Origin: Flavitalea sp966112615
Lineage (GTDB): Bacteria; Bacteroidota; Bacteroidia; Chitinophagales; Chitinophagaceae
Direction: 5' to 3'
Length of the DNA stretch: 64,000 nt
NCBI GenBank assembly: GCA_966112615.1
Contig: CBHWDO010000005.1
Span: forward strand, 1-64,000
In this document: piece after piece, positions 51,174 through 59,920 of the stretch
Numbering within the stretch: the stretch's first letter is position 1
Layout: the number at the start of each line of letters is the position of its first letter
Notes under the pieces: generated by a model
The model's input: only the letters and a program-made list of their open reading frames with translations
Told to the model about the DNA's origin: nothing
Database searches by the model: none
Position numbers and translations under genes: made by a program

Positions 51174-51198
51174 TAAAAAAACCGCCCGAAGGCGGTTT
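51174..51198 (-). terminator. Terminator of the GMC/subunit 3 operon
   Basis: On the minus strand, stem AAACCGCC/GGCGGTTT with loop TTCG (51191-51198 with 51179-51186), then a T run. It starts 18 bases after the subunit 3 stop. Confidence 0.88.
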
Positions 51199-51216
51199 GA
51201 TAAGCTTATAAACATT

Positions 51217-51900
51217 CTATGCTTTTGCTTCAGGGAAGCTGATACATTCTTTTAATTCCTTCTCGGTATATGCGAGGTTGTATTGTTTCAATACATCATC
51301 CGGAACACCATTCCATTGATTTGGTTTGTTACCAGCATATCCAAGATCTTTTACTCCCATTTCAGAAGTATAGAACCCGGTCAGAGTGAGATCCCGCATC
51401 CTGTTAAAGAATGCGACACCCTGCTGCATTTCGGGCTTCGCCTTCTTAGGATAAGCGATCATATCAACCAGTTCGATCTGTTGTTCTTTTGAACAATCTT
51501 TAAATGGTTTTTGGTACCTGTTTAAAGACTGGAGATCAAGCCACCTTAGTCCTCCTCTCATTGGAATTTGGTGTTCAGGCATATCCTTTACAATAAACTC
51601 AATGAAATCAGGAACCTTGGCATCAGATGCACTTCCGCTTACATCATCTTTTGGAACGATGATGTCTGCCAATACAGTGATCGTAGCCATTTCTTCTTTT
51701 GTAAAGAAGGTTTTGGAAGTGATCTCCTTATATCTTTCAATTTCATGAGGCTGCCTGTCGGGACCTGCTGCACTGTCATTGGATTTGGCTTCCTTTCCAC
51801 CTTCAACTTCCTTTTTGTCATCCGTCTTACAGGAGTCCAGTAATACACCAGCCGAGATAGTTCCTACCGCTAAGGCTTTAAGTGATTTTCTTCTATCCAT
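51217..51900 (-). CDS. Gluconate 2-dehydrogenase subunit 3-family protein, exported lipoprotein-like
   Basis: The 227-residue protein starts MDRRKSLKALAVGTISAGVL and has a twin-Arg motif followed by a hydrophobic stretch and LLDSC, so it is probably a Tat-exported lipoprotein. The body matches subunit 3-type proteins (FFTKEEMATITVLADIIVPKDD; GVAFFNRMRDLTLTGFYTSEMGVKDLGYAGN). Such subunits help mature or export an FAD-dependent GMC subunit. It follows the GMC gene after 19 bases on the same strand. Confidence 0.85.
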   Translation of the reverse strand: MDRRKSLKALAVGTISAGVLLDSCKTDDKKEVEGGKEAKSNDSAAGPDRQPHEIERYKEITSKTFFTKEEMATITVLADIIVPKDDVSGSASDAKVPDFIEFIVKDMPEHQIPMRGGLRWLDLQSLNRYQKPFKDCSKEQQIELVDMIAYPKKAKPEMQQGVAFFNRMRDLTLTGFYTSEMGVKDLGYAGNKPNQWNGVPDDVLKQYNLAYTEKELKECISFPEAKA

Positions 51901-51919
51901 TATTGTTGATTTATGGGGA

Positions 51920-53656
51920 TCAGAGATTTTGTTTTTTCATTTCATCAATGATGTATTCAGATGCTCTCATGGAAAGAGCAAGGATCGTCCAGGTAATGTT
52001 CTTATCAGCCTGTGATACAAACTGCGCTCCATCTACCACGAAGAGGTTTTTACATTCGTGCGACTGGCTCCATTTGTTCAGTGCAGATTTTCTCGGATCA
52101 TTACCCATTCTTGCAGTGCCTGCTTCATGAATGATAACCCCTGGTTTATCAAGACCATAATTATTCTCAGGACCATCATCACCCCAGGTGATCACAGCGC
52201 CCATATTATGCATGATCTCCTTGAATGTTTCTTTCATGTGTTTGGCCTGCTTCACTTCATATTCCGAATTTTTCACATTGAAGCGCAGAACAGGAATACC
52301 AAATTTATCAACCACATTAGGATCGATCTCACAGTAATTTGATTCAAGTGCAATAGCTTCACCACGGCCTGCCATCCCTACACTTGCTCCATAGAAGAAT
52401 CGAACATCCTCCTTAAGGCTTGCACCATATCCTCCTGCTTCTTTCTGTTTTCCCTTCACCATGTACTTGCCATTCAGGCCTTCCATGCCAAATCCGAAAC
52501 CGTATGCAGGCTGACCCATACCGCCCCAATATTCAATATGATAACCTCTCGGGAAATCAAGCTTTTTGTTATCAAGCCACCATGGAGAGTAAACGTGCAT
52601 TCCACCTACTCCATCTTCATTGTAGCGCTTCCGGTCAAATAATTCCGGCAAAACTCCACCCATTGCAGCACCGGTTGAATCGTGCAGGTATTTACCTACT
52701 ACGCCGCTGCCGTTTGAGAGGCCATTTGGATATCTTGCAGATTTTGAATTCAACAATAACCTGGCTGATTCACAGGCACTGGCTGCAAGGATTACCACCC
52801 GACCATTAACCTGGTATTCCATCATATCGTCTTTGCTGACATATGACACTCCTGTTGCAAGTCCTTCACGGTTAGTCATTACCTCCCTGGCCATTGCATT
52901 GGCGATCACATCTACATTTCCGGATTTCAATGCTGGATTGATAAGTACGGAAGAAGAAGAGAAGTCGGCATACACCTGGCAACCTCTCGCACATTGTGAA
53001 CAGAAGAAGCAATTCCCTCTTTCTTCATTGATCTTTTTGGTAAGAATAGAAAGTCTTGAAGGAATAACTTTCACGCCTGCCTGTGTTGCAGCCCTCTTGA
53101 TGAAAAGCTCATGCAACCTGGGTTTTGGAGGAGGAAGAAAAATTCCATCTGGTTCATTTGGTAATCCTTCAACTGATCCGAAAATACCGATCAGCCTGTC
53201 TACCTTATCGTAATAAGGCTTTACATCTTCATATCCGATTGGCCAGTCTTCACCAAGTCCGTCATGACTACGACCTTTAAAATCCTTTGGACCAAACCTG
53301 AGAGATATCCTTCCCCAGTGATTGGTTCTTCCTCCCAGCATCCTGGCCCTGAACCAGTCCCACTCGGTACCATTCGCTCTGGTATAAGGTTCACCTTCTA
53401 TTTCCCATCCACCATAGCAGGCATCAAAATCTCCAAAAGGACGTGATTTTGAACCAGCTCCTCGACGTGGTGAATCCCATGGATTCTTTAATTGTGTAAC
53501 ATTTTTTGCCGGATCATATAAAGGGCCGGCTTCCAGCAGGCATACTTTCAACCCAGCCTTTGAAAGGGTGTAAGCTGCCATACCACCTCCAGCACCCGAA
53601 CCGACAATGACTACATCGTAATTCTTTGGTTGCTTTTTGATCTGAAGATCTCCCAT
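51920..53656 (-). CDS. GMC-family oxidoreductase, FAD-dependent
   Basis: The 578-residue protein has the FAD-binding VVIVGSGAGGGMAAYTLSKAG (15-35), GRTNHWGRISLRFGP, a CFFCSQCARGC Cys cluster near residue 225 and the C-terminal HEAGTARMG and CKNLFVVDGAQFVSQADKNIT, where the catalytic His lies. It oxidises sugars or alcohols; the substrate is unknown. No signal peptide is seen, so export, if any, would be with subunit 3. It is the first gene of the pair. Confidence 0.9.
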   Translation of the reverse strand: MGDLQIKKQPKNYDVVIVGSGAGGGMAAYTLSKAGLKVCLLEAGPLYDPAKNVTQLKNPWDSPRRGAGSKSRPFGDFDACYGGWEIEGEPYTRANGTEWDWFRARMLGGRTNHWGRISLRFGPKDFKGRSHDGLGEDWPIGYEDVKPYYDKVDRLIGIFGSVEGLPNEPDGIFLPPPKPRLHELFIKRAATQAGVKVIPSRLSILTKKINEERGNCFFCSQCARGCQVYADFSSSSVLINPALKSGNVDVIANAMAREVMTNREGLATGVSYVSKDDMMEYQVNGRVVILAASACESARLLLNSKSARYPNGLSNGSGVVGKYLHDSTGAAMGGVLPELFDRKRYNEDGVGGMHVYSPWWLDNKKLDFPRGYHIEYWGGMGQPAYGFGFGMEGLNGKYMVKGKQKEAGGYGASLKEDVRFFYGASVGMAGRGEAIALESNYCEIDPNVVDKFGIPVLRFNVKNSEYEVKQAKHMKETFKEIMHNMGAVITWGDDGPENNYGLDKPGVIIHEAGTARMGNDPRKSALNKWSQSHECKNLFVVDGAQFVSQADKNITWTILALSMRASEYIIDEMKKQNL

Positions 53657-53775
53657 CGGGTTCTTTATTTTCGTTAGTAGTTATTGAAAGAGTCCTAAAT
53701 GTAAATGATATTATCTTTTTACCTTAATTTTTTGATCGTATTTTAATCGTTTTCTCATCTCTTTAAAACAAAACA

Positions 53776-54762
53776 ATGCGAGCCATACTCTTTCTGCTGC
53801 TCATTTTTCTTTCAGTAAACGTCTTTTCACAAATTACATATGCAGAAAAATTAGGATGGAAGCCTTCTGATAAGGTTGTTATTCTCCATGTGGATGATGC
53901 AGGTATGTCGTTCGATTCCAATGAAGGGGCCATGCTGGCTCTCACAAAAGGAGTGGCTACTTCCGTAAGTGTTATGATGCCATGTCCATGGGTTCCGGGA
54001 TTTGTAGGTTTTTTGAAGAATAATCCTGGAATAGATGCCGGCCTTCATCTTACCATGACTTCAGAATGGAAGGATTACCGCTGGGGACCCTTGTCGGGAA
54101 AACCACAGGTTCCTGGAATGACTGATTCTACCGGTTCTCTCTGGCCTTCGGTGGAAGAGGTTGTACTGCATGCTACACCTGATGAAATTGAGAAAGAGAT
54201 CATGGCCCAGTTGGAAAGAGCAAGATCTATGGGATTTCAGCCTACTCACCTGGATTCTCATATGGGAACTTTATTTGCCACACCCCAATTTCTTGAGCGG
54301 TATATCAGGGTAGGAGTACAGGAAAAGATCCCGGTTATGTTACCCGCAGGGCATGCAACCCTGATTGCCCGTCAAATGAATATGCCGGAAGCACAGGTGC
54401 AGCAAATAAGGCAATTAGGGCAAATGGTTTGGGCTAATGGCTTACCGGTTCTGGATGATCTTCACAATGAAAGTTATAACTGGCAGCCCCCATCCAAAAA
54501 ATTGAATGATAAAGAATTTTCAAAACAGGCAGCTTTGAAATATATCGATGCATTGAAAAATATCAAACCTGGTTTAACCATGGTCATAATGCATTGTACG
54601 GCACCAACTGAAGTCTTTCAATATATTTCCGGTTCCGGTGATGTTCGAAAAGCAGACCTGAAAGCGATGCTTGATCCTTCTCTCAAAATATTCATTGAAA
54701 AGGAAGGAATTATTTTGACTACATGGAGGGAAGTGATGCAAAGACGCGCTTCCTTAAAATGA
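53776..54762 (+). CDS. ChbG/HpnK-family (YdjC-like) carbohydrate deacetylase, secreted
   Basis: A signal peptide (1-19, ending NVFSQ) is followed by the YdjC fold: VVILHVDDAGMSFDSNEG (Asp pair binds the metal near residue 41), GLHLTMTSEW, and THLDSHMGTLFATP with the His ligands. The family removes acetyl groups from chito-oligosaccharides or similar sugars. It converges with the P-type ATPase gene, and the two coding regions overlap by 44 bases (54719-54762). Confidence 0.88.
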   Translation: MRAILFLLLIFLSVNVFSQITYAEKLGWKPSDKVVILHVDDAGMSFDSNEGAMLALTKGVATSVSVMMPCPWVPGFVGFLKNNPGIDAGLHLTMTSEWKDYRWGPLSGKPQVPGMTDSTGSLWPSVEEVVLHATPDEIEKEIMAQLERARSMGFQPTHLDSHMGTLFATPQFLERYIRVGVQEKIPVMLPAGHATLIARQMNMPEAQVQQIRQLGQMVWANGLPVLDDLHNESYNWQPPSKKLNDKEFSKQAALKYIDALKNIKPGLTMVIMHCTAPTEVFQYISGSGDVRKADLKAMLDPSLKIFIEKEGIILTTWREVMQRRASLK

Positions 54763-57376
54763 ATTTATAGATCTCCATTGCAATTAAAATAATTGAGGCT
54801 AGTGGTAACAGTATCAACCATTCTTTAAATGTAATTGGTTCAAGTTTCAATACATCACTAAGTCCAGGTGTATAGGTAGCAGCTACATGAACTACCTGGG
54901 CAAGAATAATGGATAACAGAACCATATTATTTTTTTTGAATGAAAGAGAAAATATTGAACGGATCTCCGACCTGCAATTCAGTACATGGAAATTCTGGAT
55001 CAATACCATCAGCATAACAATGACAGACCTTGCATGACTTTCCCTGTAGTCTGGCTGAATGGTTAACCAGTACCATGTTGTGATAGTAACGCAGGACATT
55101 ATGATAGCAGAAAAAATTATCTGTCCATTCATTAATTTATCGAATATGCTCTCTTTTGGGTCTCTTGGAGGTCGTTGCATGGAAAGAGGATCGCCTTCTT
55201 CGAATGCGAGAGATAATTCCTGTATTCCATTAGTTACAAGATTCAACCACAACAATTGAACTGCTACAAAAGGAAGTGGTAATCCAAAGATAAGTGGGAT
55301 GGCCACCATCAGAATTTCAGCTGCCCCGGTTGAGATAAGCAGGTAAACTATTTTTCTAAGGTTATCATAAGTATATCTTCCTTCTTCCACCCCTGCAGCA
55401 ATCGATGCAAAATTATTATCTGTTACAATTAAGGATGAGGCTTCTTTTGCTAGGTCTGTTCCGGACCCCATGGCAATTCCTATGTGTGCAACTTTCAATG
55501 CAGGAGCATCATTTGCTCCATCACCAGTAACAGAAACAAAATTTCCGTTCTTCTTCATTGCATCAACGATGTTCTTTTTCTGCAATGGTGCTACTCTTGC
55601 AAACACATTTTTATTTCTTATCAATTCCGCAAACTCTGGCTTCTCCTCAATATCATGAAGTTCTTTTCCAGTGATCACTTCAGATTTGTCGGTTGCTATT
55701 CCCAACTGGTTTGCAATGGTCAGTGCCGTAGCAGGATGATCACCTGTTACCATAGCAACCCTTATTCCTGCTTTTTTACAAAGATCAATGGCATCTTTTG
55801 CTTCTTCTCTTAATGGATCGATTAGACCTGCCAACCCGATAACATCAAGTGATCTGACTTCTTCCAGTGATGGTGATGAAACTTCAGTAACAGCGATCGT
55901 TATCACCCTGTAACCTTCCATGGCAAGTTGTTCTGATTGTTCATGGACCATTTTCTTTTCATTATCATCGAGATATTTTATAACAACTTCAAGCGCACCT
56001 TTTATTCCAAAGAATGTTTTTCCATCGCGACGGAAAAAAACTCCTCCATATTTTTTTTCTGATTCATATGGCACGAGGTTTAATACTTCAACACGATCCT
56101 TATAATATGCAGGATCTTTTCCTGATTTGTAAGCGAGAGATAGGAATGCCACATCAACAGCATCCCCCGTGTGTTTCCAGCCTTCATTGTTTTTTGAAAG
56201 ATGTGATTCATTCGCGAGAACAGAAATAGTAATCAGGTCTTCAAGTCGATCAGCATTAAGATTGGTTTGTTCAGTTCCTTCAATGGATCCATCACCACTA
56301 TAACCCTTACCCTTAACCGAAAACCTTGAATTATTTGCAAGAAGTATGGTTTCAATAGATTGCTGGTCCATGGTCAGTGTTCCTGTTTTATCAGAAGCGA
56401 TCATGGTACAACTACCCAATCCTTCCACTGCTGGAAGTTTACGTACAATCACATTTCTTTTTGCCATTCGCCTGGTTCCAATGGAAAGTGCAACGGTCAA
56501 TGCTACAGGTAGCCCTTCCGGAATCGCAGATACACCAACAGCCACCATAAAAAACAGGATCTCCATCCATGGCATTCCTCTAAGCCATCCAATTACTCCT
56601 AATCCAATGCAGATAAAGAGTACTATGATGCTGATGTTCCTTGAGAATGAATCCATTCTTTTTAGAAGCGGTGGACGTTCAGATGTTGATTCAGAAAGTG
56701 AGGCTGCGATCTTTCCTAATTCTGTATGAATAGCAGTGCCCACCACCACCGCAAGAGCTCTTCCTTTTAAAACTGTGGTAGCTGCAAACAACATATTGGT
56801 TTGATCGCCAATGGAAGGTTTATCAAGTTGTAAAATGTCAGAAGTTTTGTTTACAGCCATTGATTCTCCAGTCAGTAATGCCTCTTCCGTAAGAATTTCA
56901 TTTGCTTCAATGATGCGGGCATCCGCAGGAACTTTCATACCTGATTCCAATCTGATAATGTCTCCCGGAACAAGCTCCTGGGCGTCTGTTTCTATCCATT
57001 CATTATCCCTTAATACCCTGGACTTAACCCTTACCATTTCTTTAAGTGCAGCAGCCGAATTTTCGGCTTTCCATTCCTGCCATGTTCCTAGCATAGCATT
57101 AATAACAATGATGGCAAAAATGAATAGTGCATCGCTGACGTCTCCTATAACTATGGAAAGGATGGCTGCGCCTATCAATACATATATAAGTGGGCTTAGA
57201 AACTGGCTGATAAAGATGGAAAAAAGTGTTTTTCCTTTAGGCTCAGGAAGAATATTTTTGCCATATTCTGCCTGCCTTTTTACAACCTCTTCGGAGCTTA
57301 AACCCTGGAGGCCTGAACCAATTTCCCGTAAAATATCTTCAACCGATTTGCTGTACCAATGCTGTTGTTCTGCCAT
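54719..57376 (-). CDS. Cation-transporting P-type ATPase (Ca2+-type)
   Basis: From the ATG at 57376 the 885-residue protein starts MAEQQHWYSKSVEDILREIG, the N-terminal domain of SERCA/PMCA-like pumps. It has PGDI and TGE motifs in the actuator (LTGES), the phosphorylated Asp in DKTGTLT near residue 328, the TGDGANDAPALK hinge and ten membrane helices; the IPEGLPVAL helix is Ca2+-pump-like. The frame is open to 57430 from a TTG, but ATG 57376 is preferred. A TAAGTTTG box lies far upstream (57517-57524). It overlaps the deacetylase gene at the 3' end. Confidence 0.9.
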   Translation of the reverse strand: MAEQQHWYSKSVEDILREIGSGLQGLSSEEVVKRQAEYGKNILPEPKGKTLFSIFISQFLSPLIYVLIGAAILSIVIGDVSDALFIFAIIVINAMLGTWQEWKAENSAAALKEMVRVKSRVLRDNEWIETDAQELVPGDIIRLESGMKVPADARIIEANEILTEEALLTGESMAVNKTSDILQLDKPSIGDQTNMLFAATTVLKGRALAVVVGTAIHTELGKIAASLSESTSERPPLLKRMDSFSRNISIIVLFICIGLGVIGWLRGMPWMEILFFMVAVGVSAIPEGLPVALTVALSIGTRRMAKRNVIVRKLPAVEGLGSCTMIASDKTGTLTMDQQSIETILLANNSRFSVKGKGYSGDGSIEGTEQTNLNADRLEDLITISVLANESHLSKNNEGWKHTGDAVDVAFLSLAYKSGKDPAYYKDRVEVLNLVPYESEKKYGGVFFRRDGKTFFGIKGALEVVIKYLDDNEKKMVHEQSEQLAMEGYRVITIAVTEVSSPSLEEVRSLDVIGLAGLIDPLREEAKDAIDLCKKAGIRVAMVTGDHPATALTIANQLGIATDKSEVITGKELHDIEEKPEFAELIRNKNVFARVAPLQKKNIVDAMKKNGNFVSVTGDGANDAPALKVAHIGIAMGSGTDLAKEASSLIVTDNNFASIAAGVEEGRYTYDNLRKIVYLLISTGAAEILMVAIPLIFGLPLPFVAVQLLWLNLVTNGIQELSLAFEEGDPLSMQRPPRDPKESIFDKLMNGQIIFSAIIMSCVTITTWYWLTIQPDYRESHARSVIVMLMVLIQNFHVLNCRSEIRSIFSLSFKKNNMVLLSIILAQVVHVAATYTPGLSDVLKLEPITFKEWLILLPLASIILIAMEIYKFILRKRVFASLPSM

Positions 57377-57516
57377 ATCCAAAATTTTCCCGGTTCTATT
57401 AACAATCCTTTGCTTAACCAATTTACTCAATCCTCGTCCATGGCGCTAAAAAGTTTTAGGCGTTTTACTAAGTAGTTTCTTGTAAAAAATAATTGATCTG
57501 CCTCCCTCGGATAAAC

Positions 57517-57524
57517 CAAACTTA
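57517..57524 (-). promoter_or_regulatory. Possible -7 box of the P-type ATPase gene
   Basis: Minus-strand TAAGTTTG about 140 bases upstream of the preferred ATG. No -33 at the standard spacing. Confidence 0.35.
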
Positions 57525-57579
57525 ATTTTTGAGGTAATATCACATAGTCAATAGGAACAATATCCAAAAGCATAATAAA

Positions 57580-57837
57580 ATGAACAACTACCAATTTACC
57601 GATAACCAACAGGATTACCTGGCAGCTAAATTTCACATTGATGAAACCCAGGTAACCCAGGCCAGTCACCTGGCATACCTGAAAATCCAGAGTTGGAAAT
57701 TTGCACTGAAAACTCCTTCAGTGGGTGCAAGATTTAAGGACGAAGCAGCAGAAATGCTCCATCATTCTTTCTTCATTTTTCAGAAAAATGAAGAGGTTTT
57801 AGAGCAGGAAGGTTTCTATTCCCAATCCCTGAATTAA
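57580..57837 (+). CDS. Small helical protein, paralog A (85 aa), unknown function
   Basis: The protein begins MNNYQFTDNQQDYLAAKFHI and is predicted helical, with no membrane segment or Cys. It aligns over most of its length with the next gene (57910): both share D-x-x-x-A-x-x-F, A-Y-x-K-I-Q-x-x-K and a later SFF block. It is divergent from the P-type ATPase. I do not recognise a family. Confidence 0.7.
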   Translation: MNNYQFTDNQQDYLAAKFHIDETQVTQASHLAYLKIQSWKFALKTPSVGARFKDEAAEMLHHSFFIFQKNEEVLEQEGFYSQSLN

Positions 57838-57909
57838 TTTAAATCAAGAAATTAATGTTCGACAATTAATTATTAATTAACTCGTTATCTTTCAAACCAA
57901 TTATCCTAT

Positions 57910-58164
57910 ATGTATAACCCCTACCTAGACAAAAGAAAAGCCATAGCTGGTGAGTTCTTTATGAACGACAGCAGGATTAAAAACCGTAGTAGAAAAGCGT
58001 ATAAGAAAATACAGATCTATAAGGCTACTACAGGAAACGTTGAATTGGACAAACAATATCAACAGCAGATTGAAAACCTGGTAAGGTATTCATTCTTCGA
58101 CACCATTACGAGTGCTGACATATTGGTCAATGAAAAGTTTTTTGAAAGGCCCGTTGAGAACTGA
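57910..58164 (+). CDS. Small helical protein, paralog B (84 aa), unknown function
   Basis: The protein begins MYNPYLDKRKAIAGEFFMND and has the same layout as the preceding protein: a charged N-terminal helix, AYKKIQIYKATT in the middle and VRYSFFDTIT further on. The basic central part (SRIKNRSRKAYKKIQ) could bind nucleic acid. A TATCTTTC sequence near 57890 may be its own -7 box. A strong terminator follows. Confidence 0.7.
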   Translation: MYNPYLDKRKAIAGEFFMNDSRIKNRSRKAYKKIQIYKATTGNVELDKQYQQQIENLVRYSFFDTITSADILVNEKFFERPVEN

Positions 58165-58184
58165 TTTTTGATCCCTAACCTCCC

Positions 58185-58209
58185 GACCGCTTAACAGCGG
58201 TCTTTTTTT
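58185..58209 (+). terminator. Terminator after the tandem small-protein genes
   Basis: Stem GACCGCT/AGCGGTC with loop TAAC (58185-58191 with 58196-58202) and seven T. Confidence 0.88.
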
Positions 58210-58223
58210 GCCCTATTTAATTT

Positions 58224-58239
58224 ACTAACACTCGTTAGT
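58224..58239. promoter_or_regulatory. Palindromic operator in the thiolase promoter
   Basis: ACTAAC-ACTC-GTTAGT is an inverted repeat with 6-base arms directly upstream of the -7 box at 58243-58250. Size and position fit a TetR-family repressor site. Confidence 0.55.
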
Positions 58240-58242
58240 TGC

Positions 58243-58250
58243 TATATTTG
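58243..58250 (+). promoter_or_regulatory. -7 box of the thiolase promoter
   Basis: TATATTTG matches TAnnTTTG, 19 bases before the ATG at 58270. Confidence 0.55.
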
Positions 58251-58269
58251 GCAGTATTAATCAAATAGT

Positions 58270-59448
58270 ATGACCAATAAGAATGTCTATATCGTAGGAA
58301 TGGCACGTACGCCTATCGGAAGTCTGAATGGAAGTTTAGCCAGTCAGACTGCCCCCCAGCTCGGAGCAGTAGCTATTAAAGCAGCCCTGGAAAGGGCTGG
58401 GATAAAGCCAGAGCAGGTTAATGAAGTTTTTATGGGTAATGTGGTAAGTGCCGGAATTGGACAGGCACCTGCACAGCAGGCCAGTATTTATGCAGGTATT
58501 CCCACAAATGTTCCCTGCACCACAGTAAACAAAGTATGTGCAAGTGGCATGAAGGCCATCATGGTTGCCGCACAAAGCATTCTTTTAGGAGATAATGATA
58601 TAGTAGTGGCAGGAGGAATGGAAAGCATGAGTAATATTCCTTACTACCTGGATAAAGCAAGGTCAGGTTACAGGCTTGGCAATGGACAAATTGCTGATGG
58701 AATTTTAAAAGATGGCCTATGGGATCCATACAGTGATTCACATATGGGAAATGCCGGTGAGTTGTGCAGTACTGAATACCGGATCGGCAGGGAAGAACAG
58801 GATGAATTCGCAAAGGAAAGCTATCGCAGGGCAATTAAGGCCTATGAGAATGGCTGTTTCAATAATGAGCTTACACCAGTAGAGATAAAAGGCAAAACAA
58901 CTTCGCAGGTAAATGAAGATGAGGAATTCAGAAAAGCTAATTTCGAAAAGATGGCTACTCTGAAACCTGCCTTTACCAAAGAAGGAGCAATAACCGCGGC
59001 AAATGCATCCAAGATCAATGATGGCGCAGCTGCAGTTATCCTGGTTAGTGAGGAGAAATTAAAAGAGTTGGGTCTAAAGCCACTTGCCAGGATAATTTCA
59101 TTTGCTGACGCGAGCCAGGATCCGCAATGGTTTACTACTACGCCGGTTAAAGCTATGGGTAAAGCTTTGCAGAAAGCCGGGTTGACTGTATCTGATATGG
59201 ATTTTGTAGAAGTGAATGAAGCATTTAGCTGCGTGGCACTCGTGAATGCAAAAGAAATGGGGATTCCTTTAAGTAAGCTAAACGTTTGGGGTGGTGCGGT
59301 GGCACTTGGCCATCCGATAGGTTGCTCAGGTGCAAGGATCACAGTAACCCTGACATCCATTCTTCAAAAGAACAACGGAAAATATGGAATGGCGGGTATC
59401 TGTAACGGAGGAGGAGGGGCTTCGGCCATTATCATTGAAAAGGTTTGA
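58270..59448 (+). CDS. Acetyl-CoA C-acyltransferase (thiolase)
   Basis: The 392-residue thiolase has the acyl-enzyme Cys90 in VNKVCASGMKA, the GGMESMSNIPY loop, the NEAF block, GHPIGCSGAR near residue 348 with the catalytic His, and CNGGGGASAI with the second Cys near 381. It condenses or cleaves acyl-CoA; acetoacetyl-CoA and longer chains cannot be separated by sequence alone. A palindromic site in the promoter suggests control by a fatty-acid-responsive repressor. A terminator follows. Confidence 0.94.
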   Translation: MTNKNVYIVGMARTPIGSLNGSLASQTAPQLGAVAIKAALERAGIKPEQVNEVFMGNVVSAGIGQAPAQQASIYAGIPTNVPCTTVNKVCASGMKAIMVAAQSILLGDNDIVVAGGMESMSNIPYYLDKARSGYRLGNGQIADGILKDGLWDPYSDSHMGNAGELCSTEYRIGREEQDEFAKESYRRAIKAYENGCFNNELTPVEIKGKTTSQVNEDEEFRKANFEKMATLKPAFTKEGAITAANASKINDGAAAVILVSEEKLKELGLKPLARIISFADASQDPQWFTTTPVKAMGKALQKAGLTVSDMDFVEVNEAFSCVALVNAKEMGIPLSKLNVWGGAVALGHPIGCSGARITVTLTSILQKNNGKYGMAGICNGGGGASAIIIEKV

Positions 59449-59466
59449 TGACTGAATGAAAATAAA

Positions 59467-59492
59467 AAGCCGCAGACTTTACTCTGCGGCTT
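59467..59492 (+). terminator. Terminator after the thiolase gene
   Basis: Perfect ten-base stem AAGCCGCAGA/TCTGCGGCTT with loop CTTTAC, followed by CTCTCTC; the T tract is weak. It could also serve the converging small gene. Confidence 0.7.
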
Positions 59493-59521
59493 CTCTCTCA
59501 TAATTCAGGGTATAATATTGT

Positions 59522-59689
59522 TTAGTTTCTTGAAGGCGGATAATTTCTTGAACCGCCGTTAACTGCGGCCGGGTGCATGATACCTGGTGACATGATCCTT
59601 GCAGGTTTAACCTGCTTGGGGGCCATCGGCCAGATATTTCCTGTGATACGGTTAAGGGCTGACTGGATATTTGATACTAAGGTTTTCAT
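59522..59689 (-). CDS. Small protein (55 aa), function unknown
   Basis: From the ATG at 59689 the protein reads MKTLVSNIQSALNRITGNIW... and is rich in Pro, Met and Asn in its second half (PMAPKQVKPARIMSPGIMHP). The first 20 residues could form an amphipathic helix. The frame is open to 59761, but that part is not protein-like. It converges with the thiolase gene over a shared hairpin. The 59690-59864 stretch shows nothing else I can name. Confidence 0.5.
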   Translation of the reverse strand: MKTLVSNIQSALNRITGNIWPMAPKQVKPARIMSPGIMHPAAVNGGSRNYPPSRN

Positions 59690-59864
59690 ATTGTATAGTA
59701 TTAGGTGGTGATTCTGGTACAATAGACTAAATATTTCCCACCCCGGTATGCTCCTACACATACTTTTAATGTTTAATAAAGGGTTTTACTTAGTTGGAAT
59801 ACTTACCAGTCTATAAAACAACTATTGGCCGGTTTTATTTTCCTCTGCTCAACCTTATACTCAA

Positions 59865-59896
59865 TTTGTTATTATGACTGCCAACCGATAATTTTG
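59865..59896 (+). promoter_or_regulatory. Promoter of pdhB
   Basis: TTTG (59865-59868), 20 bases, TAATTTTG (59889-59896): full consensus, 24 bases before the ATG. Confidence 0.8.
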
Positions 59897-59920
59897 CCCG
59901 TCATTTAAAAATATCCAAGG

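Noticed and set aside
56811..57449. Plus-strand frame of 212 codons
   Set aside because: It is antisense to the N-terminal part of the P-type ATPase, rich in Ser and Pro, with no motif or promoter.
58842..59360. Minus-strand frame of 172 codons
   Set aside because: It is antisense to the thiolase and its sequence follows from the thiolase codons.
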